The notes beneath the pieces are model-generated. The model was not told where the DNA came from and ran no database searches. It saw nothing but the letters and a program-made list of their open reading frames with translations. Positions 50,001 through 56,722 of a stretch of 64,000 nucleotides of DNA are shown here, in pieces. The position numbers and the translations under genes were made by a program. Source of the DNA: JAGOCV01 sp049445855 (lineage in GTDB: Bacteria > Pseudomonadota > Gammaproteobacteria > Burkholderiales > Burkholderiaceae_C); NCBI RefSeq assembly GCF_049445855.1, contig NZ_JBMSDV010000002.1, positions 186,001 to 250,000 of the forward strand, in the 5' to 3' direction. Position 1 is the stretch's first letter. The number at the start of each line of letters is the position of its first letter.

Positions 50001-50167
50001 CACCGCCGTGCGAAGACGAATCACAAAGCACGCGCAATGTGACGCGTGCCGGTCAATCCAACTCGGATCTGATCCAGCTGCGGGGCTCCGGCACTCGCCT
50101 GCGGCCGGCAGAAGGAAGTCTCGCGCAGCAACGTGTTTCGTGCGCGAGCAAGGTGTCCCAAAAATAA
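44027..50167 (+). CDS. TpsA filamentous-haemagglutinin-like exoprotein with a long low-complexity tail
   Basis: A 2046-residue exoprotein. After a signal peptide (about residues 1-36) comes the TPS secretion domain, with SDKAIINWGSFSIGSNAAVS and N119-P-N-G. Residues about 260-1330 are repetitive beta-helix sequence rich in Gly, Asn, Thr and Ser. A Cys pair lies at 1338/1344. From about residue 1375 the protein is Pro/Gly/Asp/Asn/Ser-rich, with no Tyr or Trp, and every Phe (1496, 1622, 1666, 1728, 1785, 1810, 1875, 1937) is in F-[TSA]-G-[NDG]. The last 60 residues are more normal, with Cys1995 and Cys2039. AGG precedes the ATG at 44027. It is probably a surface adhesin exported by the TpsB just upstream. 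Confidence 0.9.
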   Translation: MLNVQGSSVRQPSALRPIAVAVALALAVMAARPRADVLPTAPNVIAGSASVTQTATQQTINQHSDKAIINWGSFSIGSNAAVSFVQPSSSSVVLNRVVGSDPSNLLGSMSANGHVFLVNPNGVFFGVGSRIDTGGLVATTMSISDNDFLNGYYSFTRGGSGSVENAGTITIRDGGYALLAADSVRNTATGRINAPGSSVMLASADRVTIDTRPDGLVGFSVQGDAVRAVARVENAGVIAADGGQIALSARGARELTGMVVNNSGVLRASSIEERDGVVILSASSGVTQSTGEIQASGARGGLIEVTNASGTAALAGSAIARGSDGAGGRIVVAGVQTGLMDGAVVDASGASGGTVRVGGEYRGGEIASRGGINVVSDYTYVAGSARIRADGTAGQGGSAVVWADNSTRFDGSISATGSGTGRGGDAEVSGKEYLAFNGTADLRSASGVRGTLLLDPTRITITNEDASTPEAPTGSLDDGFTGTIMAGAAGGDTSTISRGKLQEIGANTDILLEAADRITLGNFGGGTMQFNQNGGADGGHVTLRTTNAGSSIVFANAADTMATSGGDLTLQSAGSIAVGRLDSNGGAVNLTAVTSISNGQIESNNGNVSLSAGTSISTGAINAGDGNILLSGTTTINNTGVLETNNTLNYNGNNTATVTQGARIVANEVSIVNAPSVNLTNTSNDVDIISASTNGGSLQFRSNNDLTVNNVTVNGGSASVNIASNNKVTVAGTVSATSTSSATVALTGGHDVQVNGNVSATASNGGAGISISGRQVTTTGALTSSATNGTAAVSLASTHDLSVGAVTASSAAGAAINIGGTDFDADKVTLTGALSATGSATGAASINVRANNGIQASGVNITATGGGGAGVEAASVRLKATGGNISHTGTLRATDQGGVIAAAQTTHYGLVDVEATQGSASIGSINVQSAEGRGQVNLGGKHGVTIASGSGIVVSAASQPGVLINAALGDGGNGDLNLTGANIQVTQTKERQVVGDDGSISYVDVNKTVENAGGIGVYGRNVTVDNLTLSSSAVRAGGVAAVPLYGIGITADNNITINGLVSSYSLSGIAVNTNGDGWVKTEGSGLLRGNQLALAGDRDEGYFRVKTDISTLSILGGRMADVDNSAHGAGQLRVVLAGALTDETTNPYNGEVVPAVTKPVGALRITSSNIYIQALDNRSNNSYLIDGTRTDNTATPRQDLIFIADKIEASPNSLFTKADTYAQFRPLDANRGVQVAYAMPGAPDPSLTYYIGGPSGILNMLNPEATLMIGGDDYNGNISIGTLNNNPDQMSLGKMDLYFVTTARVYNYLNSSGGAPTYWTTGVGTSAPYQVPVSAVPCVQGVACLPRMTQGKIYIRDSYNMGTNDNPQYRNVVINGTGSGTGGSLPPDTTGSGDDGGGGDDEGGGGPTTPGSSGNGSEPGGPNAPPEGPDGGGNAENTDPGGEGTTTVVNNPTQSTGNPDGQPGNQPNPSDPPDTTGQVPDNTSDDDDPIESGGVFTGNPTDPDDPVITNPTPNDPDPDGPVLSEPDPDPNPNPEGPEVTDPTPSDPDPDGPVLSGPDPDPNPEGPEVTGPTPSDPDPDGPELSGPNPDPTPNDPNPQGPDIGGPSPSDPDDPTDPDPGPIFSGNPTPTPGDPETPTDTGTPGTPAPGANPSDPTDPTDPNPGPDFSGDPTTPNDPGNPPDTQTGDNTPGNNPPVNNPPGNANNPGTPDGDGPGPVTEGPGPDDGGDFSGNPPPGSNDPGNVNPGTETANNNPGTSTPGDNTGNTPGNTPGNTPGSTDNNNDNGFTGGATPGNTPSTPNAPGDSGDGGVFAGNDPSPTGDSPTNTADGGTPGNQGATGTTNSGTTNSSGNTNTSNTNNGSTDVAGNNNDNGNNGFTGGASGDASSSGSEGSSLADGSNQNNQGSSDQAGSSNNQSGGGGQGSGGSGSGSGSSSSSEFAGGASGGAAGANDDDGSSTSSSQTASSSSGSNNNAGGQQQATGQSRSAESTRNEPPPCEDESQSTRNVTRAGQSNSDLIQLRGSGTRLRPAEGSLAQQRVSCASKVSQK
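48557..48880 (+). repeat. Degenerate tandem repeats in the TpsA tail
   Basis: Units starting at 48557, 48650 and 48737 are 93, 87 and 102 bases long, each encoding a PTP-[NS]-DPDPDGP core followed by LS, DP(N)P and a GP-E/D-V/I stretch. A fourth, decayed copy starts at 48839. Differences in length are whole codons, so the frame is kept. Confidence 0.85.
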
Positions 50168-50338
50168 GAAAAAGGCGACGTTACAAAAGAACACGTTTTA
50201 GGGGTTCGATGCTACGATCGCTGCGTTTTTCAGAGGAAGAACAACAGGAAAGAGGCTCTCGCGCCGGACGGAAATCAAGCGGTTGAACCGCCGGCAATGA
50301 GTGATTTAACGGTGAGTTTATTTTTATCAGGAGTAAGT

Positions 50339-50608
50339 ATGAGCATGCTGCGTCAATCCAAGAAGCAAGCCGGTCAGGGCATGACCGAATACATCATCAT
50401 CGTCGCGCTGATCGCTGTCGCCGCCATCGGCGTGTACAGCTTCTTCGGCGGCACGATCCGTGCACAGACTTCCGGCATGGCCGCTGAAATGGCCGGTGGC
50501 TCGGCGAAGGACGGCCAGAAGGCTGCTTCCGACGCATCGACCGCTGCCAAGGCGTCCGGCGAGAAGAAGGTCACGCTGGGCAACTACGGCGACGAACAGA
50601 AGAAGTAA
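50339..50608 (+). CDS. flp: Flp-type pilin (Tad pilus major subunit candidate)
   Basis: An 89-residue protein with a type III prepilin signal: the basic leader ends at Gly12 and the mature part would begin QGMTEY, with Glu at +5. One hydrophobic helix follows (residues 18-36, IIIVALIAVAAIGVYSFFGG), then a hydrophilic Ala/Lys/Ser tail. It is longer than typical Flp pilins (50-70 residues). The ATG at 50339 has AGGAG 5 bases before it; the ATG at 50345 is an alternative. It is the first gene of the Tad locus and is set apart by a terminator. No cognate prepilin peptidase is in the window. Confidence 0.87.
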   Translation: MSMLRQSKKQAGQGMTEYIIIVALIAVAAIGVYSFFGGTIRAQTSGMAAEMAGGSAKDGQKAASDASTAAKASGEKKVTLGNYGDEQKK

Positions 50609-50625
50609 TTCTTCTCTGAAGTCCG

Positions 50626-50652
50626 CGGCCGTTAACTGAAGACGGCCGTTTC
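50626..50652 (+). terminator. Terminator between pilin and Tad assembly genes
   Basis: CGGCCGT (50626-50632) pairs with ACGGCCG (50642-50648), a 7-bp GC-rich stem with a 9-base loop, followed by TTTCTCGGTTTC. A partial terminator here would favour pilin mRNA over assembly genes. Confidence 0.6.
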
Positions 50653-50661
50653 TCGGTTTCT

Positions 50662-50681
50662 GCACCATTGCGAAATGGTGC
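50662..50681 (+). other. Perfect hairpin with GCGA tetraloop
   Basis: GCACCATT (50662-50669) and AATGGTGC (50674-50681) form a perfect 8-bp stem closed by GCGA, a GNRA tetraloop. No T run follows, so it is more likely a processing or stabilising RNA structure than a terminator. It lies between the pilin terminator and the start at 50742. Confidence 0.6.
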
Positions 50682-50741
50682 GGATTGGGTGTCTTTTGGC
50701 CTAACGGTCCGCTCTTGAGCAGTAGATGAGGGGTGCGCGAC

Positions 50742-52394
50742 GTGTATACGGGTAGAAACAGCAGAGCCAGCTTCGCCAGGGGTGCCAGTGCGCGCCTCCA
50801 GCGTGGACAGGCTTTGGTGTTCATTGCCGTCACCACGGTCATCCTTCTGCTGGTGACGCTGGCCACGTACAACGTCGGCCAGCTGAGCTATCACCGCATC
50901 AAGCTGCAGAACACGGCCGACGCCGCTGCCTACAGTGCTGCCGTGGCGCATGCGCGCGAACTGAACTTCAGTGCGTACATGAACCGCGGCGTCATCGCCA
51001 ACCAGGTGTCTGTCGCCCAGATCGTGAGCCTCACCGGTTGGGCGCGCAACCTGGACGACAACTACAACGGCCCGCTGAGCAACATCGCCGACAGCGCAGC
51101 AAACATGTCCGCGCTCGGCTTCATGTGGACCGTGCCGGCGAACATCATCGGTCCCATCGGCAGCGGCATGAAATCGGCGCTCGATGCCGCCGCACCAGCC
51201 GCCACACTCGCGGTCGACACATTGATCAACCTGCTGAACGGGGCGTCGGACGCGTATCACATCGCGATGAGCGCCTCCATCGGTTACGACCTCATCCGCG
51301 AAGTGATCGAGGCGAACGAGCCCGACGCGCAGGTGTCCATGCTGGGCGAGGCGTCGATCCTGTATTCGGCCGCGCAGCAACTCGGTTTCTCCAAGACCTA
51401 CAAACCGTCCAATGACCAGGACGGCGACTACCGCATGGCCTATGTCACGCAGGCGTCGATGGACATCTTCTACAAGAACCGCTCGCTGCCGCCCATCTGG
51501 CCGCTGCCGTTCCTGTTCGACCCGTTGCGGCTTTTCACCTACGGCCCCGGCCCGCTGCTGATGATGCAGTTCCACTCCGGCGGCAGCACGCTGAAGGACG
51601 CGAAGGGCAACGCCAGCACTCATCTGAAGGGCTACACCAGCCTGGACGCCACGGGTCTGTTCATGATCTTCTGCGTGACTGTGCCCGGGCCGTTCTTCAT
51701 CCCGCTGCCGATCTGCGTTCCTTTGATCCCGCCGCTGTCCGCGTTCGGCAGCGGCGCAGCCGCAACGGGCCAGTCGTCGTGGGCGCAAGCTGCAGGCTTG
51801 AACCCGTTCACGGCCAACGTGAACCACCGCAATGGCAGCAACACGGCGTCTGACCCTGCCGCGTTGCTGCACTTCGGCGCTGCGCACACGCTGAACCCTG
51901 CAACCATCGTCCCGGCCTGGATCCAGACCGGCAAGGGCGCAGGCAGCACGCTCAACAGCGGTTCGGGTATCCGCGACTACCGCGACATCAAGGGCAACGC
52001 GACGGCTGCCACCAGCAATGCGGCCAGCACGCCGGCCAACCGCAACGACGTGGCGCCACCGTGGATCCTCGAGATCGAGCGGCCGCTGCCTTCGATCACC
52101 ACGTCCAACAACATGCCCAATCGCGTGGCTGGCGGAACGATGCGCATCGGCGGCAGCGACGATGGCCAGTTGGCCCTGCCGCCGCCGTCCAACACCGAGT
52201 ACATGCGCGCGCTCTCGCGGTCCGAGGCCTACTTCAAGCGGCCAACGGACATCTCCACCGGCGGCATGCGCCGCGCCGACAACAAGACAGAGTGGGGCAG
52301 CCTGTACAGCCCGTACTGGCAGGCGCGCCTGCAGCCCAACGGCATCGCCGAACAGGCGGCCTCCATCCTTTCCAAGTCGCTGTTCGGCCTATGA
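50742..52394 (+). CDS. TadG/TadE-like Tad pilus assembly protein
   Basis: A 550-residue protein with the Flp pilus-assembly TadE/G-like N-terminus: basic leader ending at Gly22, then QALVFIAVTTVILLLVTLAT. The mature part has Phe where Glu is expected at +5, so cleavage may differ. TadG-type LQNTADAAAYSAAVAHAREL follows, and the rest is a large extracytoplasmic region with aromatic/Pro-rich stretches. No von Willebrand A domain is obvious. GTG at 50742 is preferred over GTG at 50733 because GAGGGG lies 8 bases before it. The stop overlaps the next ATG by 4 bases. Confidence 0.8.
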   Translation: MYTGRNSRASFARGASARLQRGQALVFIAVTTVILLLVTLATYNVGQLSYHRIKLQNTADAAAYSAAVAHARELNFSAYMNRGVIANQVSVAQIVSLTGWARNLDDNYNGPLSNIADSAANMSALGFMWTVPANIIGPIGSGMKSALDAAAPAATLAVDTLINLLNGASDAYHIAMSASIGYDLIREVIEANEPDAQVSMLGEASILYSAAQQLGFSKTYKPSNDQDGDYRMAYVTQASMDIFYKNRSLPPIWPLPFLFDPLRLFTYGPGPLLMMQFHSGGSTLKDAKGNASTHLKGYTSLDATGLFMIFCVTVPGPFFIPLPICVPLIPPLSAFGSGAAATGQSSWAQAAGLNPFTANVNHRNGSNTASDPAALLHFGAAHTLNPATIVPAWIQTGKGAGSTLNSGSGIRDYRDIKGNATAATSNAASTPANRNDVAPPWILEIERPLPSITTSNNMPNRVAGGTMRIGGSDDGQLALPPPSNTEYMRALSRSEAYFKRPTDISTGGMRRADNKTEWGSLYSPYWQARLQPNGIAEQAASILSKSLFGL

Positions 52395-53233
52395 CACGCA
52401 CACCACGCCGAACCAGCTTCCTGCGCCAGCGCGGCCAGGCGATGACGGAATTCGTCGTCGGCGCGGTGCTCTTCCTGATGCCGCTGTTCCTTATCGTGCC
52501 GATGCTGGGCAAGTACTCGGACATCAAGGCTGCTTCTGCGCAAAGCGCGCGCTACGCTGCTTGGGAGCGCACCGTCTGGTACGGCGCGGCGTCGTCCAGC
52601 AACAACTGGCCCGGCAAGGGCAAGACCGAAGCCAACATCCAGACCGAGGCACGGCAGCGCATCATCAATTTCGGCGGCCTCATCACCAGCGCCGATGCGA
52701 ACGCCACGAGCTACAGCACGGACGGCGCGCGCTGGATGTGGCGCAACCGTGACGGCAGCAAGATGCTGCAGAACTACACGGACGCGAAGAACACGGTCAC
52801 CATCGGCGACAGCCCGGACATAGCCACCGGCGACGTGCTGGACACCATCAACGCATTCACGTCCATCCTCGGGTTCGATCTTGAAACGCGCGGCTTCTAT
52901 ACCGGTACCGCGGCCATCCCGGTGACCACGCTGCCCATCGGTGCCAGCCTGCGCCAGGGTTCCTCCAACGGGAAGTTCGATCCGGGCGTATTGACCTTCC
53001 GCGACCACAACGCGATCCTGGCCAACGGCTGGGGCTCCAGCGGTTCCGCGCACGTGAAAACCATGACGGCCGGCATTGCACCGCTCGGCCTGGTGGGCGA
53101 CGAAAACCTCGGGCCTGCGCTGCAGATCGCCGGTTGTGTGGTGTTCGCGTTGTTCACGCCTGAATTCTGTTTCCTCGAGCTCGGCAAGATCGAGCCGGAC
53201 ATCGTGCCGCCCGACCGTTTGACGGGGCCATGA
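52391..53233 (+). CDS. TadE-like minor pseudopilin (280 aa)
   Basis: The leader ends at Gly15 and the mature protein would start QAMTEF, with Glu at +5, followed by a hydrophobic helix (VVGAVLFLMPLFLIVPML). KAASAQSARYAAWERTVW fits the TadE/TadF N-terminal region. The rest is soluble and probably periplasmic, with one Cys pair near the C-terminus (GCVVFALFTPEFCF). It overlaps the previous gene by ATGA, so translation is coupled. It likely forms part of the Tad pilus base or tip; family assignment rests on the N-terminus only. Confidence 0.78.
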   Translation: MTRTPRRTSFLRQRGQAMTEFVVGAVLFLMPLFLIVPMLGKYSDIKAASAQSARYAAWERTVWYGAASSSNNWPGKGKTEANIQTEARQRIINFGGLITSADANATSYSTDGARWMWRNRDGSKMLQNYTDAKNTVTIGDSPDIATGDVLDTINAFTSILGFDLETRGFYTGTAAIPVTTLPIGASLRQGSSNGKFDPGVLTFRDHNAILANGWGSSGSAHVKTMTAGIAPLGLVGDENLGPALQIAGCVVFALFTPEFCFLELGKIEPDIVPPDRLTGP

Positions 53234-53234
53234 C

Positions 53235-53933
53235 ATGAAGCTCATCGCCTCCGCCGTCCTCGTATTCGCGACGCTGCCTGCGTTCTCCGCCGGGCTGACC
53301 TGCCGCGTGCCGAACACGCCCTACGGCGCGCGCGTCGAGATGGTCGCACCCGACATGCGCGTACAGGGATCGGCGATGACCATGCGCATCATCGAATCGA
53401 AACTGTCGGTCGATGAGCTCATCGGTTACTACCGCGACCTCTGGGCGCCGCTGGCCACCGACAAGCGCCCGGGTTCGCGCGAAGACAAGGCGCCCGGCTG
53501 GCGCGTGATCTCCACCATCGACGGCCCGTGCCTCAACACCGTTCAGGTGCGTGCGCAAGGCAGTGGCAGCTATGCGTTGCTGGCCGTTTCGCAGGCGCAA
53601 GGCACCATGGAGCGGCGCAACGCACAGGTGACCACTTTCCCGGCATTGCCCGGTTCGAAGGTGCTGCAGGACGTGGAGTTCGTCGACGGCATCCGCAACT
53701 CGCGCACCGTGGTGCTCACGAATACCTCCAACATCGCGGCCAACCAGAATTTCTACGTCGATGCGTTCCGGCAACGGGGCTGGACGCAGGTGATGCAGGG
53801 CAAGGCCGACAGCACGCGGGGCGTGCACCAGGTGATGGTGCTCAAGCGCGGCTTCGAGGAAATCAATCTCGTCATCTCGCCCGGCCCGAACGGGACCGTG
53901 GGCGTCGTCGCCAACGTGGTGGACCGACCATGA
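53235..53933 (+). CDS. Exported protein of unknown function in the Tad locus (232 aa)
   Basis: It has a clear signal peptide (residues 1-19, ending AFSAG) and two Cys residues (LTCRVP, DGPCLNTV) that could pair in the periplasm. I do not recognise a family. It begins one base after the previous stop, and its TGA overlaps the next pilin-like gene. Co-transcription with pseudopilins suggests a periplasmic Tad assembly factor, inferred only from position. Confidence 0.72.
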   Translation: MKLIASAVLVFATLPAFSAGLTCRVPNTPYGARVEMVAPDMRVQGSAMTMRIIESKLSVDELIGYYRDLWAPLATDKRPGSREDKAPGWRVISTIDGPCLNTVQVRAQGSGSYALLAVSQAQGTMERRNAQVTTFPALPGSKVLQDVEFVDGIRNSRTVVLTNTSNIAANQNFYVDAFRQRGWTQVMQGKADSTRGVHQVMVLKRGFEEINLVISPGPNGTVGVVANVVDRP

Positions 53934-54151
53934 AAAAAATCCGCAACCGCTCCCTGTCCATGGCCCGCCGCGCACGCATGCGCGGGCAGTCGATGGTCGA
54001 GTACATCATCGTCACGTCTTTCTCGATCCTCATCCTGATCGAGACGACCAGCGGCGATTCGGTGATCCAGAAGCTGGCGAATGCGATCAAGGGCGCGTAT
54101 CAGGGCTTCATGTACGCCCTGGGCTATTCAACCAATCTCAACCTGTTCTGA
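53930..54151 (+). CDS. Small Flp/TadE-like pilin (73 aa)
   Basis: A 73-residue prepilin. The basic leader ends at Gly19 and the mature part begins QSMVEY, with Glu at +5, followed by IIVTSFSILILIETTSG. Its size fits a minor pilin. The ATG at 53930 overlaps the upstream stop by 4 bases. It lies 25 bases before cpaB. It could be a second pilin or a minor subunit; the pilin at 50339 is the better major-subunit candidate because it has its own transcript unit. Confidence 0.8.
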   Translation: MKKIRNRSLSMARRARMRGQSMVEYIIVTSFSILILIETTSGDSVIQKLANAIKGAYQGFMYALGYSTNLNLF

Positions 54152-54176
54152 ACGACTTCAAAAAAAGGACCTGTAA

Positions 54177-55205
54177 ATGGCGATCCGACTTGGAAAAATG
54201 AAGATCAATCGCCTGTGGCTGCTGGTAGGCATGGCCCTCGTGCTCGGCCTGCTGGCGACCTGGCTCTCCGTCACCTACCTGCGAAACAGGGAAGAGGCGA
54301 TCCAGACACAGCTGATGGAAAAGGCGCGTGGCGGCGACAAGGTCATGGTCGTGGTCCCCACGTCCGACCTCGCCAAGGGCACTGTCCTGCGTGAAGGCAT
54401 CGTGGCCGGTCGTGAGATCGCAGCCGACCTCGCTTACTGGGACACCATCCCTGCCGAAGACTTCGACAAGATCAAGGGACGCCCCCTGCTGCGCGACGTG
54501 CAGCGTGGCCGCCCGCTGATGCGCGCGGACGTCGTGGACGATCGTCCGAAGGAGTTCTCCGCGACCCTGACGAAGGGCATGCGCGCGATCACCGTCGACA
54601 TCGACGAACTGAATTCCATCTCGCAGATGCTGAAGGCCGGTGACTTCATCGACCTGAACCTGATCTCGGCCGATACGTCGGCCACCTCGGGTGGCCAGCA
54701 GATCTTCCCGTTCCTGCAGGCCGTGAAGGTCATCGCCACCGGCCAGCGCGCCGTCGGCGTGGCCGAGCCGCCGCCCAACCAGCAGACGCCGGAGTCGATG
54801 CACTACGCCACGGTCACCGTGGAAGTGACGCCGGAAGAAGCCGGCTACATCGCGCTGGCCCAGCAGTCCGGCCGCATTCGCGTGACGTTGCGCTCGCCGG
54901 AAGACAAGGCCATTGATCCGTACGGCCCGCTCACCGTGGCGCAACTCACGGGCGGCCAGTCGCGCGTGAAGGCCAAAGGCGGCAAGGCCGCACCTGCGCC
55001 CGCTGGCGTGAAGGTGGAGTACATCCTCGGTGGCAAGGCCGGCGGTGGCGCGGCGCCCCCGATCAACATCACCATGCCTGGCATTCCCGGCATGAACAGC
55101 CTGCCCGGCTTCCCCGGCGGCACGAGCGGACTGCCACCCGGCGTTCCGGCCAACGCCGGTGGCGTGAACATTTCCAGCGCCGGCGGCACGCCCGCCGCTC
55201 GATAA
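54177..55205 (+). CDS. cpaB: CpaB/RcpC, Flp pilus assembly protein
   Basis: A 342-residue protein with one N-terminal membrane helix (residues 11-33, WLLVGMALVLGLLATWLSVT). The SAF domain follows (VMVVVPTSDLAKGTVLREGI onward), then the RcpC-type region (MRAITVDIDELNSISQMLKA). The C-terminal 80 residues are Pro/Gly-rich and disordered. CpaB/RcpC is periplasmic and supports the secretin. It is followed by cpaC after 24 bases. Confidence 0.9.
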   Translation: MAIRLGKMKINRLWLLVGMALVLGLLATWLSVTYLRNREEAIQTQLMEKARGGDKVMVVVPTSDLAKGTVLREGIVAGREIAADLAYWDTIPAEDFDKIKGRPLLRDVQRGRPLMRADVVDDRPKEFSATLTKGMRAITVDIDELNSISQMLKAGDFIDLNLISADTSATSGGQQIFPFLQAVKVIATGQRAVGVAEPPPNQQTPESMHYATVTVEVTPEEAGYIALAQQSGRIRVTLRSPEDKAIDPYGPLTVAQLTGGQSRVKAKGGKAAPAPAGVKVEYILGGKAGGGAAPPINITMPGIPGMNSLPGFPGGTSGLPPGVPANAGGVNISSAGGTPAAR

Positions 55206-55229
55206 CGACAACAAGGCTGACAAAACATC

Positions 55230-56702
55230 ATGAAGACGCAGATCAAACGTTCGCAATTCCAGCAACGCGCGCTGGCCTGTCTGGTGCCGCTGCTTTCGCT
55301 GGCCGTCGTCGGCGCGCAGGCGCAGCCGCAGACCGCCCCCAAGGCACCGCCGCCCAAGGCCAAGGCCACCGTGACGGTGAACAACATGCCGGGCACGCCC
55401 GCGCCGCCCATGCCGGTGCCGGTGACGACCGCGCCCGGCACGTCCCCCATGCCCACCATGGCCGAGGAAACGGTGCAGGACATGGCCCTGTTCGTCGGCG
55501 AAGCCCGCACCATCCCGCTGTCGGGCGTGACGCGTGTCGCCGTCGGCAACGGCGCGCTCATCACGGCCACCGTGCTGGACGGCCGCGAGGTGCTGCTGCT
55601 CGGCGAAGCCGCCGGTGACACCAGCCTGTTCATCTGGTCCAACGGTGTGGTGAAGAAGTACCGCGTCAAGATCAATGCTTCCGACACCAATGTGCTGGTT
55701 CGCAACGTGCGCCAGCTCATCAGCGACCTGCCCGGCATCAAGATGGACGTGGTCGGCGACCAGGTGGTCCTGTCCGGTGCTGCCAGCAAGACGGACCTCA
55801 AACGCATCGAGCTCGTGGCCAACAACTACAAGCAGGTCGTCAACCTGGTGCGCGAGGAAGAAGTCACCCTCAAGAAGATGGTGTACATCAAGGTCCAGTT
55901 CATGGAGTTCCGCCGCAATGCCCTGGAGAACCTGGGCATCCAGTGGGCCACGTCGATGAACGGCCCCGCCGCCGCCATCACCGGCGACGTGCTGACCAAC
56001 AGCCAGTTCCGCGTCCCGTCGACCGCGCCGGCCTTCCAGCCGGGCGTGGGTTCGAATGCACCGCTGTCCATCAGCTCGCAGCCGTGGCGCATCTACCTGG
56101 GCCTGGCCAGCACGATCTCGTCCACCATCAACCTCGCCATGAGCAACGGCGACGCCGGCATGCTGGCCTCGCCCGAACTGGCCACGCGCTCCGGCGGCGA
56201 AGCGAAGTTCCTGGCCGGTGGCCAGGTGCCGCTGCCCGTCACGTCGCCCACCGGCCAGGTGAGCGTCACGTTCAAGGACTACGGCATCAAGCTGAACATC
56301 AATCCGGTGGTGGACGACAACAACAACATCCAGGCCAAGCTGGATACGGAAGTGTCGGCCATCGACGCGTCCGTCGTGGTGCAGGGCATCCCCGGCTTCA
56401 CGGTGCGTTCCACGTCGTCGGACATCAACCTCAAGAGCGGCCAGACCGTGGTGCTCTCGGGCCTGGTGAACGAGACCATGGCCAATGCGGTGGACAAGTT
56501 CCCCTGGCTGGGCGACGTACCCGTCATGGGCGCGTTGTTCCGCTCGACCAACTTCACGGCGGGCCGCACGGACCTCGTGGTGTTTGTCACGCCGATCGTC
56601 ATCGACCCGAATTCGACCGCCAACCAGCAGCGCCTGGACAAGGCCAAGGCCATGCGTGAGCGCTTCGAAGGCACGCTGGGCAAAAAAGGCATCGTCGACT
56701 GA
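55230..56702 (+). CDS. cpaC: CpaC/RcpA outer-membrane secretin
   Basis: A 490-residue secretin of the Tad family. A signal peptide ends near GAQAQ (residue about 31). An N-terminal Pro-rich linker and a BON-like N domain (VARTIPLSGVTRVAVGNG-type, here ARTIPLSGVTRVAVGNGALI) precede the secretin domain. That domain starts near residue 200 with EVTLKKMVYIKVQFMEFRRN and ends with VVLSGLVNETMANAVDKFPW and GALFRSTNF. It forms the outer-membrane pore for the pilus. No RcpB or TadD lies directly beside it; TadD is six genes away. Confidence 0.92.
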   Translation: MKTQIKRSQFQQRALACLVPLLSLAVVGAQAQPQTAPKAPPPKAKATVTVNNMPGTPAPPMPVPVTTAPGTSPMPTMAEETVQDMALFVGEARTIPLSGVTRVAVGNGALITATVLDGREVLLLGEAAGDTSLFIWSNGVVKKYRVKINASDTNVLVRNVRQLISDLPGIKMDVVGDQVVLSGAASKTDLKRIELVANNYKQVVNLVREEEVTLKKMVYIKVQFMEFRRNALENLGIQWATSMNGPAAAITGDVLTNSQFRVPSTAPAFQPGVGSNAPLSISSQPWRIYLGLASTISSTINLAMSNGDAGMLASPELATRSGGEAKFLAGGQVPLPVTSPTGQVSVTFKDYGIKLNINPVVDDNNNIQAKLDTEVSAIDASVVVQGIPGFTVRSTSSDINLKSGQTVVLSGLVNETMANAVDKFPWLGDVPVMGALFRSTNFTAGRTDLVVFVTPIVIDPNSTANQQRLDKAKAMRERFEGTLGKKGIVD

Positions 56703-56722
56703 ACGCAAGCAGGACTGAACCC

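Noticed and set aside
48085..50037. Antisense open frame of 650 codons opposite the TpsA tail
   Set aside because: It mirrors the Pro/Gly/Asp repeats as Pro/Ser/Gly, has no ribosome site or domain, and the plus-strand frame continues an unbroken TPS exoprotein.
50268..50292. GCGGT-TGA-ACCGC hairpin as a terminator after TpsA
   Set aside because: The stem is only 5 bp with a three-base loop and no T run follows.
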